This document shows positions 44,849-52,800 of a DNA stretch of 56,901 nucleotides, piece by piece. A model generated the notes under the pieces. That model worked only from the letters and a program-made list of their open reading frames with translations, was not told where the DNA came from and made no database searches. Within the stretch, counting starts at the first letter, position 1, and every line of letters starts with the position of its first letter. Made by a program: the position numbers and the translations under genes. Source of the DNA: an uncultured Clostridia bacterium (GTDB lineage Bacteria; Bacillota; Clostridia; TANB77; CAG-508). The stretch is taken from assembly GCA_934130435.1 (NCBI GenBank), contig CAKOYB010000007.1, positions 1 to 56,901 on the forward strand. Reading direction: 5' to 3'.

Positions 44849-44885
44849 AAAAATAACGCTCACACTATAAAATAATGTAAGCGTT
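44849..44885 (-). terminator. Terminator of unit B
   Basis: AACGCTTACA and TGTGAGCGTT around an AT-rich loop, then ATTTTTAC on the minus strand. Confidence 0.75.
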
Positions 44886-44891
44886 ACAAAT

Positions 44892-45230
44892 TTAATTGAC
44901 AATTTTGTATGCATAAATCTTAATTTCTTTAGGAACATATCCTGATGAAGTCAAAGCATTGATTATTTCATCCTTGAAATCTTTATCATTTAAAAATCGT
45001 GTTCCAAAGAAAAATGCTGAAACATGACCGGTAAGGCAACTGCCCATTGTTTTGATTTCCTTATTCCATGCAACTGGATGAAACATATGTCTGTCCTCAC
45101 TCCATGGGTCCATATAACCTCCATAAGATTTAAAAGCATCCTTATTTTCATAAATTCCAATAAGGTCATACTTCTGGTCATCATTGGCCAATTTTTTTCT
45201 TAACCGTTCAATTTTTCTTTTAATTGTCAT
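44892..45230 (-). CDS. Hypothetical protein (112 residues), single-gene unit B
   Basis: This is a small soluble protein: a basic helical N-terminus (IKRKIERLRKKLAND), then YDLIGIYENKDAFKSYGG, an aromatic stretch and GHVSAFFFGTRFLND. No family is recognised. An ATG at 45248 is in frame, but AAGGAGGA lies after it, so 45230 is the start. It has its own promoter, a leader with a strong hairpin, and a terminator. Confidence 0.6.
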   Translation of the reverse strand: MTIKRKIERLRKKLANDDQKYDLIGIYENKDAFKSYGGYMDPWSEDRHMFHPVAWNKEIKTMGSCLTGHVSAFFFGTRFLNDKDFKDEIINALTSSGYVPKEIKIYAYKIVN

Positions 45231-45342
45231 ATTTAGTCCTCCTTGCATTACTCGGAGGATTACCCTCCGAGATTTATAATAAATTTCTTTGGGTACAGCA
45301 TAAAGCTGAATTAATTATAACATATTTTACGTATTATGGCAA
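45231..45342 (-). promoter_or_regulatory. Promoter and hairpin leader of unit B
   Basis: TTGCCA (45342-45337), 17 bp, extended -10 TGT-TATAAT (45319-45314). The leader holds CTCGGAGG/CCTCCGAG (45271-45251) just upstream of AAGGAGG. Unit C carries the identical stem. Confidence 0.7.
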
Positions 45343-45436
45343 GTTGTTTTTTATGTAAACAGTAGTATAATATAATATGGATTTTACTTAGCAAGTGATG
45401 AGCTTTTAAAATCTATCAGTTGGAAAAAGAGAATAG

Positions 45437-45598
45437 CTTTCTAATACATTTCAAAAAACAGTTGATAAATTTATACCTTGGGTTTGCAATAAATTTCCAG
45501 TATCTCCAGAAGAAAAACTAATTAGAGATTTTCAGATAGAAAATGACATTTATCTTGATCCACAAAAACAAATTGAATATGAAGAAATGGAGTGGTAG
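45437..45598 (+). pseudogene. C-terminal remnant, possibly of a MobV/Pre-type relaxase
   Basis: Open codons from 45437 to the TAG at 45598 encode a tail starting LSNTFQKTVDKFI, with CNKFPVSPEEKLIRDFQ and ending YEEMEW. The spacing of TVDKxIxWxCxKF and (E/D)xLIRDF resembles the end of plasmid mobilisation/recombination proteins as I remember them. The preceding sequence fits only after a frameshift and has stops. It is followed by a perfect terminator. It is probably debris of an integrated plasmid; the family call is tentative. Confidence 0.35.
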
Positions 45599-45630
45599 TT
45601 TATACTATCACTCCATTTCTGTGTTTTATT
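45583..45630 (+). terminator. Terminator after the relaxase-like remnant
   Basis: AGAAATGGAGTG and CACTCCATTTCT are perfect arms and are followed by GTGTTTTATTT on the plus strand. Confidence 0.75.
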
Positions 45631-46695
45631 TAATTTCTGTTCCACCCCATTCAACAGCTACAAATCCTTTTCTCTCCGGTGCTATTAATTGTTGTTCTTC
45701 AATTTCTATCGAATTTTCCAATCCTTTATAAGTCATTAAAACTCTAATTATAGTATCAGGATTAGGGGTAATATCTAATGGCATATTTTCATTTATTTGG
45801 TCTATTGTTGCAAATCTTATATAGTTATATTCATTTTTTTGTAAAATAGGTAACCAATATATTATAAATTCTTCTGCTTCTCTTTCAGTTAATCCTAGAA
45901 TAGCAAGTTTTTCTTCTAAAAATGTAGCTACATTTTCGCCTTTAACCACAAATCCATCTTTTTCAACTTTAAAATCTACTGTATTTTCACTTTCATAATA
46001 TAATGCATATAAATCTCTTTTTGTTACTAAGTCTATTATTGTTCCATTTGTTTTTGCTAATACATTCCAGCCACTTAAATATTTAGGATATGATACAGTA
46101 ATGTTTTCATTGTATTCTAATTTAACTGAAACTTCCATATCTTGAGTAGGATATAAATAAATTATTGGCTTATAGTAAATTCCATGATTCCAAGTATTAT
46201 TCACTTTTTTTGTATTTATATTAAATTTAGCACTTTTTACATTATTATCTAAAATAATAAACCTAAATTGAACTGTTGGTGCAAACATACCCCCATGCGA
46301 ATAAGTTGTATGATCTATATTTATATTTGCTTCTGTTCCATCTACTTTTACACTATTAATTTTATATGAATCCTGTGAAGAAGATGCATCATGTGCTTCA
46401 ATAGCAATAGTATTATTTTTAAAGAAATCTTTATCAAAAATTTCTAATGCATTTTTGCCATCTATTGTAACTTCTCCAAAGTGACTTAAATATGTTTCAA
46501 GTTCATTATAAGAACTAATAAAAGCATTCTCAACACAATCTGATTTTCCTGAATAATAACCTATTTTGGTATCATACTTTACCTTCTTACCACTTATATT
46601 ATAAGTAAATAGGCCTACTCCTACAACAAAAATGAAAGCAAGTATAAGAATTATGGCTGTTTTTAAACTAATTTTTATCTTTTTTTTTCTTCCAT
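45626..46695 (-). pseudogene. Membrane-anchored KPIIYLYP-domain protein, frameshifted at an A9 tract
   Basis: The clear frame extends far above the first internal ATG (46288). It includes a membrane helix (KTAIILILAFIFV) and an extracytoplasmic part with HTTYSHGGMFAPT, then KPIIYLYP and SGWNVLAKTNG, ending VEWGGTEIK. The only good start, ATG at 46695 after AAAGG, is in another frame: nine A follow GAAG, and one more A would join the frames. Either the gene is broken, the assembly lost one A, or transcriptional slippage makes the product. Total length would be about 356 residues. The KPIIYLYP motif recurs in uncharacterised bacterial proteins. Confidence 0.65.
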
Positions 46696-46792
46696 TATTT
46701 TACTACCTTTCTTTTGTGAAATATATAATATATTTTTATAATACCATATTAGACTTTCTTTTACAATAAAAAAAGAATGGGATTTGGGAAGA

Positions 46793-46821
46793 TAAAAGGC
46801 AGGATTTAACACCTGCTTTTA
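46793..46821 (-). terminator. Terminator after the 145-residue gene
   Basis: GCAGG and CCTGC within AAAAGCAGG/CCTGCCTTTT, followed by TATC on the minus strand. Confidence 0.6.
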
Positions 46822-46834
46822 CATATAATTAATT

Positions 46835-47272
46835 TTATTTATTAAAAAAATGTTTAAACCAATTTTTGATTTTTGTAAAAATTGATTCTTTATATTCAAT
46901 CATAGCCACTTCATTTTTTATATAAGCTTCGTTCTGCTGTGTATTATGTTTTTTAAAAATATTATTAGTATTATACATTTCTTCTTTTATTTTTTCTCTA
47001 TCATAATTTTGTTTTTTCAAAATTTTCTCTTTTTGATTTTCTGTTGCCCAATAATCTCTAAATAAGATTGCAATTATAGTTCTTGCAGTTTCAGAAACAT
47101 TTTGTTCTTGGAGCGTTTTTCTTGGATTATATACAAATTCATTATTGTTAATAGCATTTGCTTTAAACATTTCTAACATATCTTGTGGTATTTTATTAAA
47201 TTCTTCTTTAGAAATATACTTTAATATTTCTAAAACTTCACTATATGCTATTTTATACTCTATATTTACCAT
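46835..47272 (-). CDS. Hypothetical protein (145 residues)
   Basis: This unrecognised helical protein begins VNIEYKIAYSEVLEILKYIS and continues KEEFNKIPQDMLEMFKANA, NPRKTLQEQNVSETARTIIA, and a lysine-rich tail ending FFNK. There is no membrane segment or signal. It lies 23 nt after the interrupted large ORF and is probably its operon partner, with AAAGGAG as ribosome-binding site. The function is unknown. Confidence 0.65.
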   Translation of the reverse strand: MVNIEYKIAYSEVLEILKYISKEEFNKIPQDMLEMFKANAINNNEFVYNPRKTLQEQNVSETARTIIAILFRDYWATENQKEKILKKQNYDREKIKEEMYNTNNIFKKHNTQQNEAYIKNEVAMIEYKESIFTKIKNWFKHFFNK

Positions 47273-47295
47273 TATTATATTACTCCTTTGTATTA

Positions 47296-48942
47296 TTACA
47301 TAACATAGTCATCATCGTCTTTTTCAACCTTATGACTATCTTTCTTTTTATGATCTTCATTATCTAAAGTACCATTTTCTAAATCTTGTGTAAATTTTCT
47401 TAAAGTTTCTTGTGCATATTCATTTGAGTTTACATCAAATCTCATGCTTTTCCTAAAACTTTGTTGTGTCTGCTCCCTCATCTGTGCATTGATTTGTTGT
47501 TCTACTTCATCAATTTTGCTTGTATCTTTTTGCATATCTAAAGTTTCTTTGCCTAGTCTTTGAGTATCTACTATTGGTTTTGAAGGCTCTTGATATGAAA
47601 TTTCACTATATTCTGGAATAGGTGCTTTAAAACTATATTCTACATAGTCTTCTGGCAATTGTTCCATTTTTCCCATAGAAATAATTGCTTTTCCATTCTC
47701 ATCATATTCATAGGTAGCATAAGGTTTTCCATCTTTAAATATATCTATTGTGGTTCCTCTAGCTGTTTTAGTTATTTTCTGACCTATCTGCCCATTTTCC
47801 ATATAAGTATATGTTTCATTTCCAGACTCATCTCTTGTATATTCTGATTTTTCTTGACTTTTAGATATTTCGTTAAACACACTCATTTGGGAATGAACAG
47901 AGAAACTTTCTCCTCTTAATACAGTTTTTGTATCTACTGAAAATAGTCCATTATCTCCTTCTATTGTTTCATATCTATTTCTTGTAGTTACTCCTGTTGC
48001 ATAATCATATACTTCTATTTCTTCTGATTCTCCTATCACTTGTTTTTTTTGATTAATTAAAGGACTTTTTATTTTTTCTGTTTGTGCTATTCCATCATCT
48101 GTTCTTTGGAACTCTGTATAATTTATAAAGTTACTTGAAATTTGAATCTCTGGATCATCTTGTGCAACATAGTTTCATGATGGTTGATTTATTTTTACAG
48201 TATCTTTTTGCTTCTCAAACGATTTAGCAAATTCATCAAAATCGTGAATTTTGCTCAAATCAATTCCACTTACTTTAGCCCATTGACTCACTTTTTCGAT
48301 ATTTTCTGGAGTTGTTATAATTCCATATAATCTATTAGGCTCTTGTTTAAAATTAACATTTCCCATTAACATGGAATCTCCTGCTTTTGCATCTAGCTCA
48401 TCTTTTGGTAATAATACAAATACACATCCAGCAGGAAAAAAATTTTCTGATAAATGAGTATAACCATGTATTGTAGTATCTAATGTATCTTTTGTAGTTA
48501 CCGATATTTGACCTTCTGTATCATAACTGGTTTCTACTCCAAGCCTATCAACAGATGACGATATTTCTCCACTTTCTATAATGTGTTTGGCTGTATATAT
48601 TGGGCAACCATGAAACCTTAATGGTAAATCTTCTGGAACTAAATCTTTCATTTTCTTTGAAAATTCATCATATTGTCTTAACCTATATTCCATATCTCTT
48701 TCATTACTTGGTCGTAAAAATTCTAATTGGTCTTCAACCTGTGCAAGAGCATTTTTTCTACTAGAAATTGTTTTCTGTGCTATTCTTAATCTTGCTTCTT
48801 TTTTATCTACTTCACTTGATTCAATGCTATGATATTTATCAATTGCTTTCTTTAAATTTTCTTCTAATGTTGCTTTATATCTAATCAAGTTATTTTTTCT
48901 TTTTTCAAAATCTTCTAAAATTTCATCCATATATTTCTCCAC
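47296..48942 (-). pseudogene. Large two-part protein interrupted by an in-frame TGA
   Basis: The frame from ATG 48942 runs 255 codons to TGA (48177-48175), then continues without another stop to 47296, totalling 548 codons. The N-terminal 90 residues are coiled coil. A domain follows with LRFHGCPIYTAKHII, SGEISSSVDRLG and GQISVTT, then NFFPAGCVFVLLPKDEL; this is loosely reminiscent of ADP-ribosyltransferase folds, but I am not sure. After the stop come ESGNETYTYMENGQIGQ and similar YD-like repeats and an acidic tail. The codon after the TGA keeps sense (NYVAQDDPEIQ), so a CGA-to-TGA change is the simplest cause. The 47296-48039 part may still start at a GTG. Confidence 0.6.
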
Positions 48943-49001
48943 TTTTCCAAAATTTATTGTCTTACATTTTTTATACCATTACTACTCAAAAGAGTCAACT
49001 G

Positions 49002-49025
49002 ATATGCGTTAAATTTCACGCATAT
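49002..49025. promoter_or_regulatory. Palindromic operator between the Xre gene and the divergent ORF
   Basis: ATATGCGT-n8-ACGCATAT is a perfect 8-bp-arm inverted repeat in the 142-bp divergent intergenic region. It is a natural binding site for the Xre regulator encoded at 49085. Confidence 0.6.
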
Positions 49026-49084
49026 TTTATATTTTTATTTGCTATACTGATTTTGTAAATTTTTGTAGGAATAGGAGGGATATT

Positions 49085-49324
49085 ATGACTTTGTTAGAAG
49101 CAACAAGAAAAAGAATAGATGAACTGTGCAAAGTAAACAATATGAATATAAATCAACTAGCAGTAGCTTCTGGAATTAATCCCTCAACTATAAGAAGTAT
49201 TTTTAAAGTCATTAAAAAAGCTCCTTCTTCTGATACTATACATTATATCTGTATTGGTTTTGGAATTTCTATAAAAGATTTTTATGATAGTAAATTATTT
49301 GATGATTTAGATGATAATGATTAA
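49085..49324 (+). CDS. Xre/Cro-type helix-turn-helix regulator
   Basis: This 79-residue protein is essentially one HTH_3 domain: LCKVNNMNINQLAVASGI, then INPSTIRSIFK, IHYICIGFGISIKDFYD and an acidic tail. It starts after AGGAGGG. It is divergent from the interrupted large ORF, with a perfect palindrome between them. It probably represses itself and that ORF. Confidence 0.9.
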   Translation: MTLLEATRKRIDELCKVNNMNINQLAVASGINPSTIRSIFKVIKKAPSSDTIHYICIGFGISIKDFYDSKLFDDLDDND

Positions 49325-49378
49325 AAAGTAATAAAATTTTTAAAATAATGAATTTTTTAAAAACATTTGACATATAAT

Positions 49379-49504
49379 GTCAACGTGTGTCAACGGGGAC
49401 GGAGTTTTTTGACAACATAAAAAAATAAAATGATAGATAAATTTCAACAAAAATTTTAAAATAATATGGTTGTCAAAAAACTCCGTCCCAATTGACACGT
49501 TGAC
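49379..49504. repeat. REP/MITE-like inverted repeat element
   Basis: The arms (49379-49416 and 49469-49504) are nearly perfect inverted repeats containing GGGACGGAGTTTTTTGACAAC and its complement, around a 52-bp AT-rich centre. GTCAACGTGT repeats lie outside. Sequences with GGGACGG next to TTGACA are typical of dispersed clostridial repeats moved by REP-associated (IS200-like) transposases. No transposase is encoded here. Confidence 0.7.
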
Positions 49505-49517
49505 ACCAATTGACATA

Positions 49518-49553
49518 CGGATAAAGCCCAGTCAGCTAACTGCTGACTGGGCT
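49518..49553 (-). terminator. Terminator of unit F (lipoprotein)
   Basis: AGCCCAGTCAGC and GCTGACTGGGCT with a 5-nt loop, followed by TTATCC. It is GC-rich compared with the core genome. Confidence 0.8.
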
Positions 49554-49574
49554 GAAACGTCTAAATTATGGTGT

Positions 49575-50249
49575 TTAATTGGTTTTCTCGGCTTCATATT
49601 CTACAGGTATCAGAAATTCATCTAAAACTGATACAACATGGTAAAAATCTTCATTTGCATATTTAACAAGCACATCATAAACTACTTGCATTTTATTAGC
49701 ATATACATTACCATCCTGCACTAAGTTTTTTTCAGTAAGTCTTTCCTGATTTATAGATCCAGATCCATAAGCCCCACATACAAACATCCACCCATCAATT
49801 AAGTCTTTGCTGAAACCTTCTACAGCAAATTTATTCTGATACTGGTATTTGTTGCTTATAAAAAAGCCATCCTGTGATGTCCCATGGTAGGAATCATCCA
49901 TGTAATCTTGTGAAAGACCGTCAAGTTGTGGATTTGTAGATTTTAAAGACATGTCTATATGAACATGCTCAATCAATACTGTTGCACCTTTTGGAACATT
50001 TTTGACTTTTGCCGTCATATTGATTACTTTTGAGTCTGTTATTCTCCATCTGCTTAAATCATAATCGCCTGTATTATAGGTAGTTATGAATTCAATTCCC
50101 TCAATTTCATGCGTTTTCTCCAAGGTGCTTCCCTTAAGAGTATTAAGAACCTCTAAATTCTTCTCTTTTGGAACAGTTTCTACATCCACGCATCCAGTTA
50201 AACTAAATGCAAACACAACCATTAATACTAATGCCAAATACCGTTTCAT
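49575..50249 (-). CDS. Lipoprotein of unknown function, single-gene unit F
   Basis: This 224-residue protein has a type II signal (residues 1-19) and lipobox LTGC with Cys20. The mature part is beta-rich: TTYNTGDYDLSRWRITDSK, VLIEHVHIDMSLKSTN, DSYHGTSQDGFFISN and a C-terminal VVYDVLVKYANEDFYHVVSV. It is anchored outside the membrane. No family is recognised. It has its own promoter, a leader of about 85 nt with a small hairpin, and a strong terminator, like the other single-gene units here. Confidence 0.75.
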   Translation of the reverse strand: MKRYLALVLMVVFAFSLTGCVDVETVPKEKNLEVLNTLKGSTLEKTHEIEGIEFITTYNTGDYDLSRWRITDSKVINMTAKVKNVPKGATVLIEHVHIDMSLKSTNPQLDGLSQDYMDDSYHGTSQDGFFISNKYQYQNKFAVEGFSKDLIDGWMFVCGAYGSGSINQERLTEKNLVQDGNVYANKMQVVYDVLVKYANEDFYHVVSVLDEFLIPVEYEAEKTN

Positions 50250-50382
50250 GATATTCTCCTTATCCCTTTAGCAGAATACTAAAATATCAGCATTCTATGC
50301 TAAAATAGTACATTTATTATATTTCGCTGTACCTACGAATAATTACGTTAACCATTATATTATAAAAACTGAGTTTAGTCAA
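50250..50382 (-). promoter_or_regulatory. Promoter and leader of unit F
   Basis: TTGACT (50382-50377), 17 bp, TATAAT (50359-50354). The leader carries an AGCAT/ATGCT hairpin and AAGGAG. Confidence 0.6.
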
Positions 50383-50428
50383 ACATCAAGCCTTATCTAT
50401 TGTTCTTAAGAGATTTATGTCAATTGAC

Positions 50429-50469
50429 ATAAAAGTGATACTAAATTATCAATTTAGTATCACTTTTAT
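50429..50469 (-). terminator. Terminator of unit C
   Basis: AAAAGTGATACTAAATT and its complement are perfect 17-bp arms with a 3-nt loop. The palindrome ATGTCAATTGACAT lies just beyond. Confidence 0.8.
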
Positions 50470-50471
50470 TG

Positions 50472-50753
50472 CTATTTTAGTTGTTTGAATTCTGGAACAA
50501 CATCTTTAAAGAACTTAAAAGCTTCAATCAATGTTCTCCCTTGTTCATAAAAAAAATATCCATCTGCAATTCCATCTTTTTTACCTTTTTCAACTAATTC
50601 GAAAAATTTAAACCACTCACGTTCTATAATTTCTTTCGATGGCTTTTGATGTGTTACTATCCATTCAAGTTGCCAGTTAAGCAGTTTATCAAGAACAACA
50701 GTAGTCTTTTCTACAAACACTTTTTGCTTTTCAATCCGTTTTAAAATAGTCAT
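50472..50753 (-). CDS. Hypothetical protein (93 residues), single-gene unit C
   Basis: This is a small basic helical protein: MTILKRIEKQKVFVEKTTVV, then LLNWQLEWIVTHQKPSKEII, FFELVEKGKKDGIADGYFFY and a C-terminal FKFFKDVVPEFKQLK. There is no signal or membrane segment and no family is recognised. It has a strong promoter, a hairpin leader identical in stem to unit B, AAGGAGGA, and a terminator 3 nt after the stop. Confidence 0.6.
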   Translation of the reverse strand: MTILKRIEKQKVFVEKTTVVLDKLLNWQLEWIVTHQKPSKEIIEREWFKFFELVEKGKKDGIADGYFFYEQGRTLIEAFKFFKDVVPEFKQLK

Positions 50754-50871
50754 CTTATTATCCTCCTTGTAATAACTCGGAGGTATACCCTCCGAGATTT
50801 AGTGTTAAAATTCTCTTTAGGGTATAGAATATAACTAATTTTATTTTAACATATTCCACATAAAATAGCAA
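50754..50871 (-). promoter_or_regulatory. Promoter and hairpin leader of unit C
   Basis: TTGCTA (50871-50866), 17 bp, extended -10 TGT-TAAAAT (50848-50843). CTCGGAGG/CCTCCGAG (50796-50776) lies upstream of AAGGAGGA. It is the same stem as in unit B although the coding regions are unrelated. Confidence 0.7.
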
Positions 50872-51162
50872 CTATTAACATAATATTTTACTTTCTATAC
50901 TATTAAACAAATACAACGCAACTTTATTTTGCTCTGTTATTTTTATTTTCATAGGTTTGTAAAGAATTAAATCACTCCCCCCTGCTATTGTATTATATTC
51001 AAGAGCAATAAGTAAATTAAGAATACAAACAAAGAAATTTAAAAATAAATATTACAATAATTATAATAGCGAAACTGGCAAATACTCTAATCCAGAAGTA
51101 TCAACAGAACAGATGAGCTTGATAGATAAAGCTATACAAGAATTAAAATTCAAGTCAAAATG

Positions 51163-51205
51163 TACAAAAAATAAGAGAGTAAGAATTGCTGTAACTCTTA
51201 CTCTC
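51163..51205 (-). terminator. Terminator of tRNA-Leu(UAA)
   Basis: GAGAGTAAGA and TCTTACTCTC with an 11-nt loop, then TTATTTTTTG on the minus strand. The 50872-51162 stretch has only a doubtful degraded plus-strand frame. Confidence 0.8.
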
Positions 51206-51208
51206 CCA

Positions 51209-51296
51209 TGGTGCAGATGGCCGGAATCGAACCGGCACGGCTTATTGGGCCGCAGGATTTTAAGTCCTGTGCGTCTACCAGTTCCGCCACATCTGC
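51209..51296 (-). tRNA. tRNA-Leu, anticodon UAA
   Basis: This is an 88-nt class II tRNA with acceptor GCAGATG/CATCTGC, D arm GGAACTGGTAGACGC, anticodon loop CTTAAAA (UAA), a long variable arm, T arm CCGGTTCGATTCCGG, and CCA encoded. It reads UUA, the commonest leucine codon in such a genome. Confidence 0.95.
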
Positions 51297-51379
51297 ATTT
51301 CAACTGGCACTGTCTATTATACTTTTTTATTTAGTCTTTGTCAACATATTTTTTATATTTTTATCTTTTTCTTATTATT

Positions 51380-52081
51380 TTAGTAATTACCAGTTTTTTT
51401 CAACTCATACCACATGTCATAAAAAGTTCCATCTTCTCTAATTGCTAATGTTGTTACACCATCTGAAGATGTATTTGCTAAGCTAAATTTAATTACATTA
51501 TTAACTTCATTAATTTTTCCATAAGATATTGCGGCACCTTGAACGTGGTTAAACATATGAACTATTGGAATATATTCAACTGTTCCGTCTTCTAATAATA
51601 TAAATAGTGTATCTCCTGAATTACTTTGTCCCATTCCTCCAAAGAAAACATCTATAATTTTTTTATCAAATTTAATTTTGTCACTATTCATGCTATCTTT
51701 AGTAGTAGCCCAATCTAATGAATAAAACTCAACTACTTTAGTTGGTGTATAATTAAATGTTAATTCATTTTGTGATGAATTTACTTCTATAAATATTCCT
51801 GCATTTCCTTGGCATACTAAAGTATATTTGTTTTCATTACTATTTAATGATTTAGAACTATCAAATAAATTTATCTTAGTATATATCTGCTTTTTTTCCT
51901 CTTTACTTATTGTATTATCTTTTTCTGTGTTTTTAGCATTTATTGTATTTTCTTTTAGTCCTAAAGTTGAAGTATTATTATTTTTGTTAATAAATATATA
52001 GCATACTAGTCCCAAAATAATAAATAGCAATAATATAATTGATACAGCTAAACCTGTATTTTTCTTTTTATTATCTTCCAT
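51380..52081 (-). CDS. Membrane-anchored protein of unknown function
   Basis: This protein of about 233 residues has an N-terminal transmembrane helix (NTGLAVSIILLLFIILGLVC) and a polar linker rich in asparagine and lysine. A beta-rich extracytoplasmic domain follows, with LVCQGNAGIFIEVNSS, VVEFYSLDWATTKDS, FFGGMGQSNSGDTLFILLED and SDGVTTLAIREDGTFYD. A GTG at 52102 is in frame but precedes GGGAGGA, so the ATG at 52081 is the start. It is the only gene between tRNA-Leu(UAA) and unit D. No family is recognised. Confidence 0.7.
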   Translation of the reverse strand: MEDNKKKNTGLAVSIILLLFIILGLVCYIFINKNNNTSTLGLKENTINAKNTEKDNTISKEEKKQIYTKINLFDSSKSLNSNENKYTLVCQGNAGIFIEVNSSQNELTFNYTPTKVVEFYSLDWATTKDSMNSDKIKFDKKIIDVFFGGMGQSNSGDTLFILLEDGTVEYIPIVHMFNHVQGAAISYGKINEVNNVIKFSLANTSSDGVTTLAIREDGTFYDMWYELKKTGNY

Positions 52082-52254
52082 AATTATTTCCTCCCTTACC
52101 ACATATATTATACCATATTGCTATTAATTGTAAATACATAATTTTCTTTTAGTTTATAAATTAAAAAAGTCATTTTTATACAATTATCTTAGCTTGAATA
52201 AGCATCACAATAATATAGAAAAAATTTAAGAATAAATACTGTATGGTTAATAAT

Positions 52255-52452
52255 ATTTTGATGTGAACATCAAGAACAAATCGACTTTAGTCTCCATTTG
52301 TTCTCGCCGATTTGAGTTTCCGAATGAAATGAGGAAATCTCAAAGGCAATAGCGATTATAGCATTTTTTATATAGTAGGAAATGAGAAATTTGGTACCAT
52401 ATAAGTATAGAAAATATTTATTATTTTCTATACTTTTTTCTTTCCTACTATA
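52255..52452. other. Gene-free stretch with nested inverted repeats (possible structured RNA or MITE)
   Basis: In order: a TGATGT/CATCA hairpin near 52260, AGAACAAAT/ATTTGTTCT, GAGTTTCC/GGAAATCTC, then TTTTTT near 52366. Next an outer 12-bp pair TATAGTAGGAAA/TTTCCTACTATA (52371-52382, 52441-52452) encloses an AAGTATAGAAAAT palindrome. There is no ORF. The first part could be a short plus-strand RNA and the second a small inverted-repeat element. Confidence 0.4.
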
Positions 52453-52496
52453 AAAAAAAAGCAGTGAGAAGTCTTTAAAGACTTCTCACTGCTTTT
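52452..52496 (-). terminator. Terminator of unit D
   Basis: GCAGTGAGAAGTCTTT and its perfect complement, followed on the minus strand by eight or more T. Confidence 0.92.
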
Positions 52497-52506
52497 GGGA
52501 TTATAA

Positions 52507-52800
52507 TTACTTCCAGGAATTACGAAAATTTTCTGCCATATTATCATTAGGAAATTCAAACTTGATTTTGTTGTCTGATGTAGTATACATTACTCCATCT
52601 CGCTTCAAACATTTTCCAAGTGTTTTTAATTGATCCATATACAAATTAGCAGTAAATTCCCTTTTTTCCATTATTGCAAGTTCCACAATTCTGCCTCTGC
52701 TTGGTTCAACAAGTTTGACCGGAAAATTTTTTTTATTAATCCGATCCGTTTCGTTATTTGCAAAATTTCTTACTTGCTGCAAATCCCAAAAAATGCCCAT
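52507..52800 (-). CDS. Hypothetical protein (97 residues), single-gene unit D
   Basis: This is a small basic soluble protein: GIFWDLQQVRNFANNETDRI, then VKLVEPSRGRIVELAIMEK, a block LYMDQLKTLGKCLKRDG and C-terminal FEFPNDNMAENFRNSWK. No family is recognised. It starts after TTAGGAGG and has its own promoter, a hairpin leader and a very strong terminator. Confidence 0.6.
   Translation of the reverse strand: MGIFWDLQQVRNFANNETDRINKKNFPVKLVEPSRGRIVELAIMEKREFTANLYMDQLKTLGKCLKRDGVMYTTSDNKIKFEFPNDNMAENFRNSWK

Noticed and set aside
47296..48942. TGA reassigned as a sense codon in this organism
   Set aside because: Several intact genes here end in TGA at the expected family length (cdsA, rseP, the GT2 gene), so the code is standard.
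51113..51441. Plus-strand ORFs across tRNA-Leu(UAA), and a minus-strand 80-residue ORF
   Set aside because: They translate the tRNA sequence; the tRNA explains the conservation.
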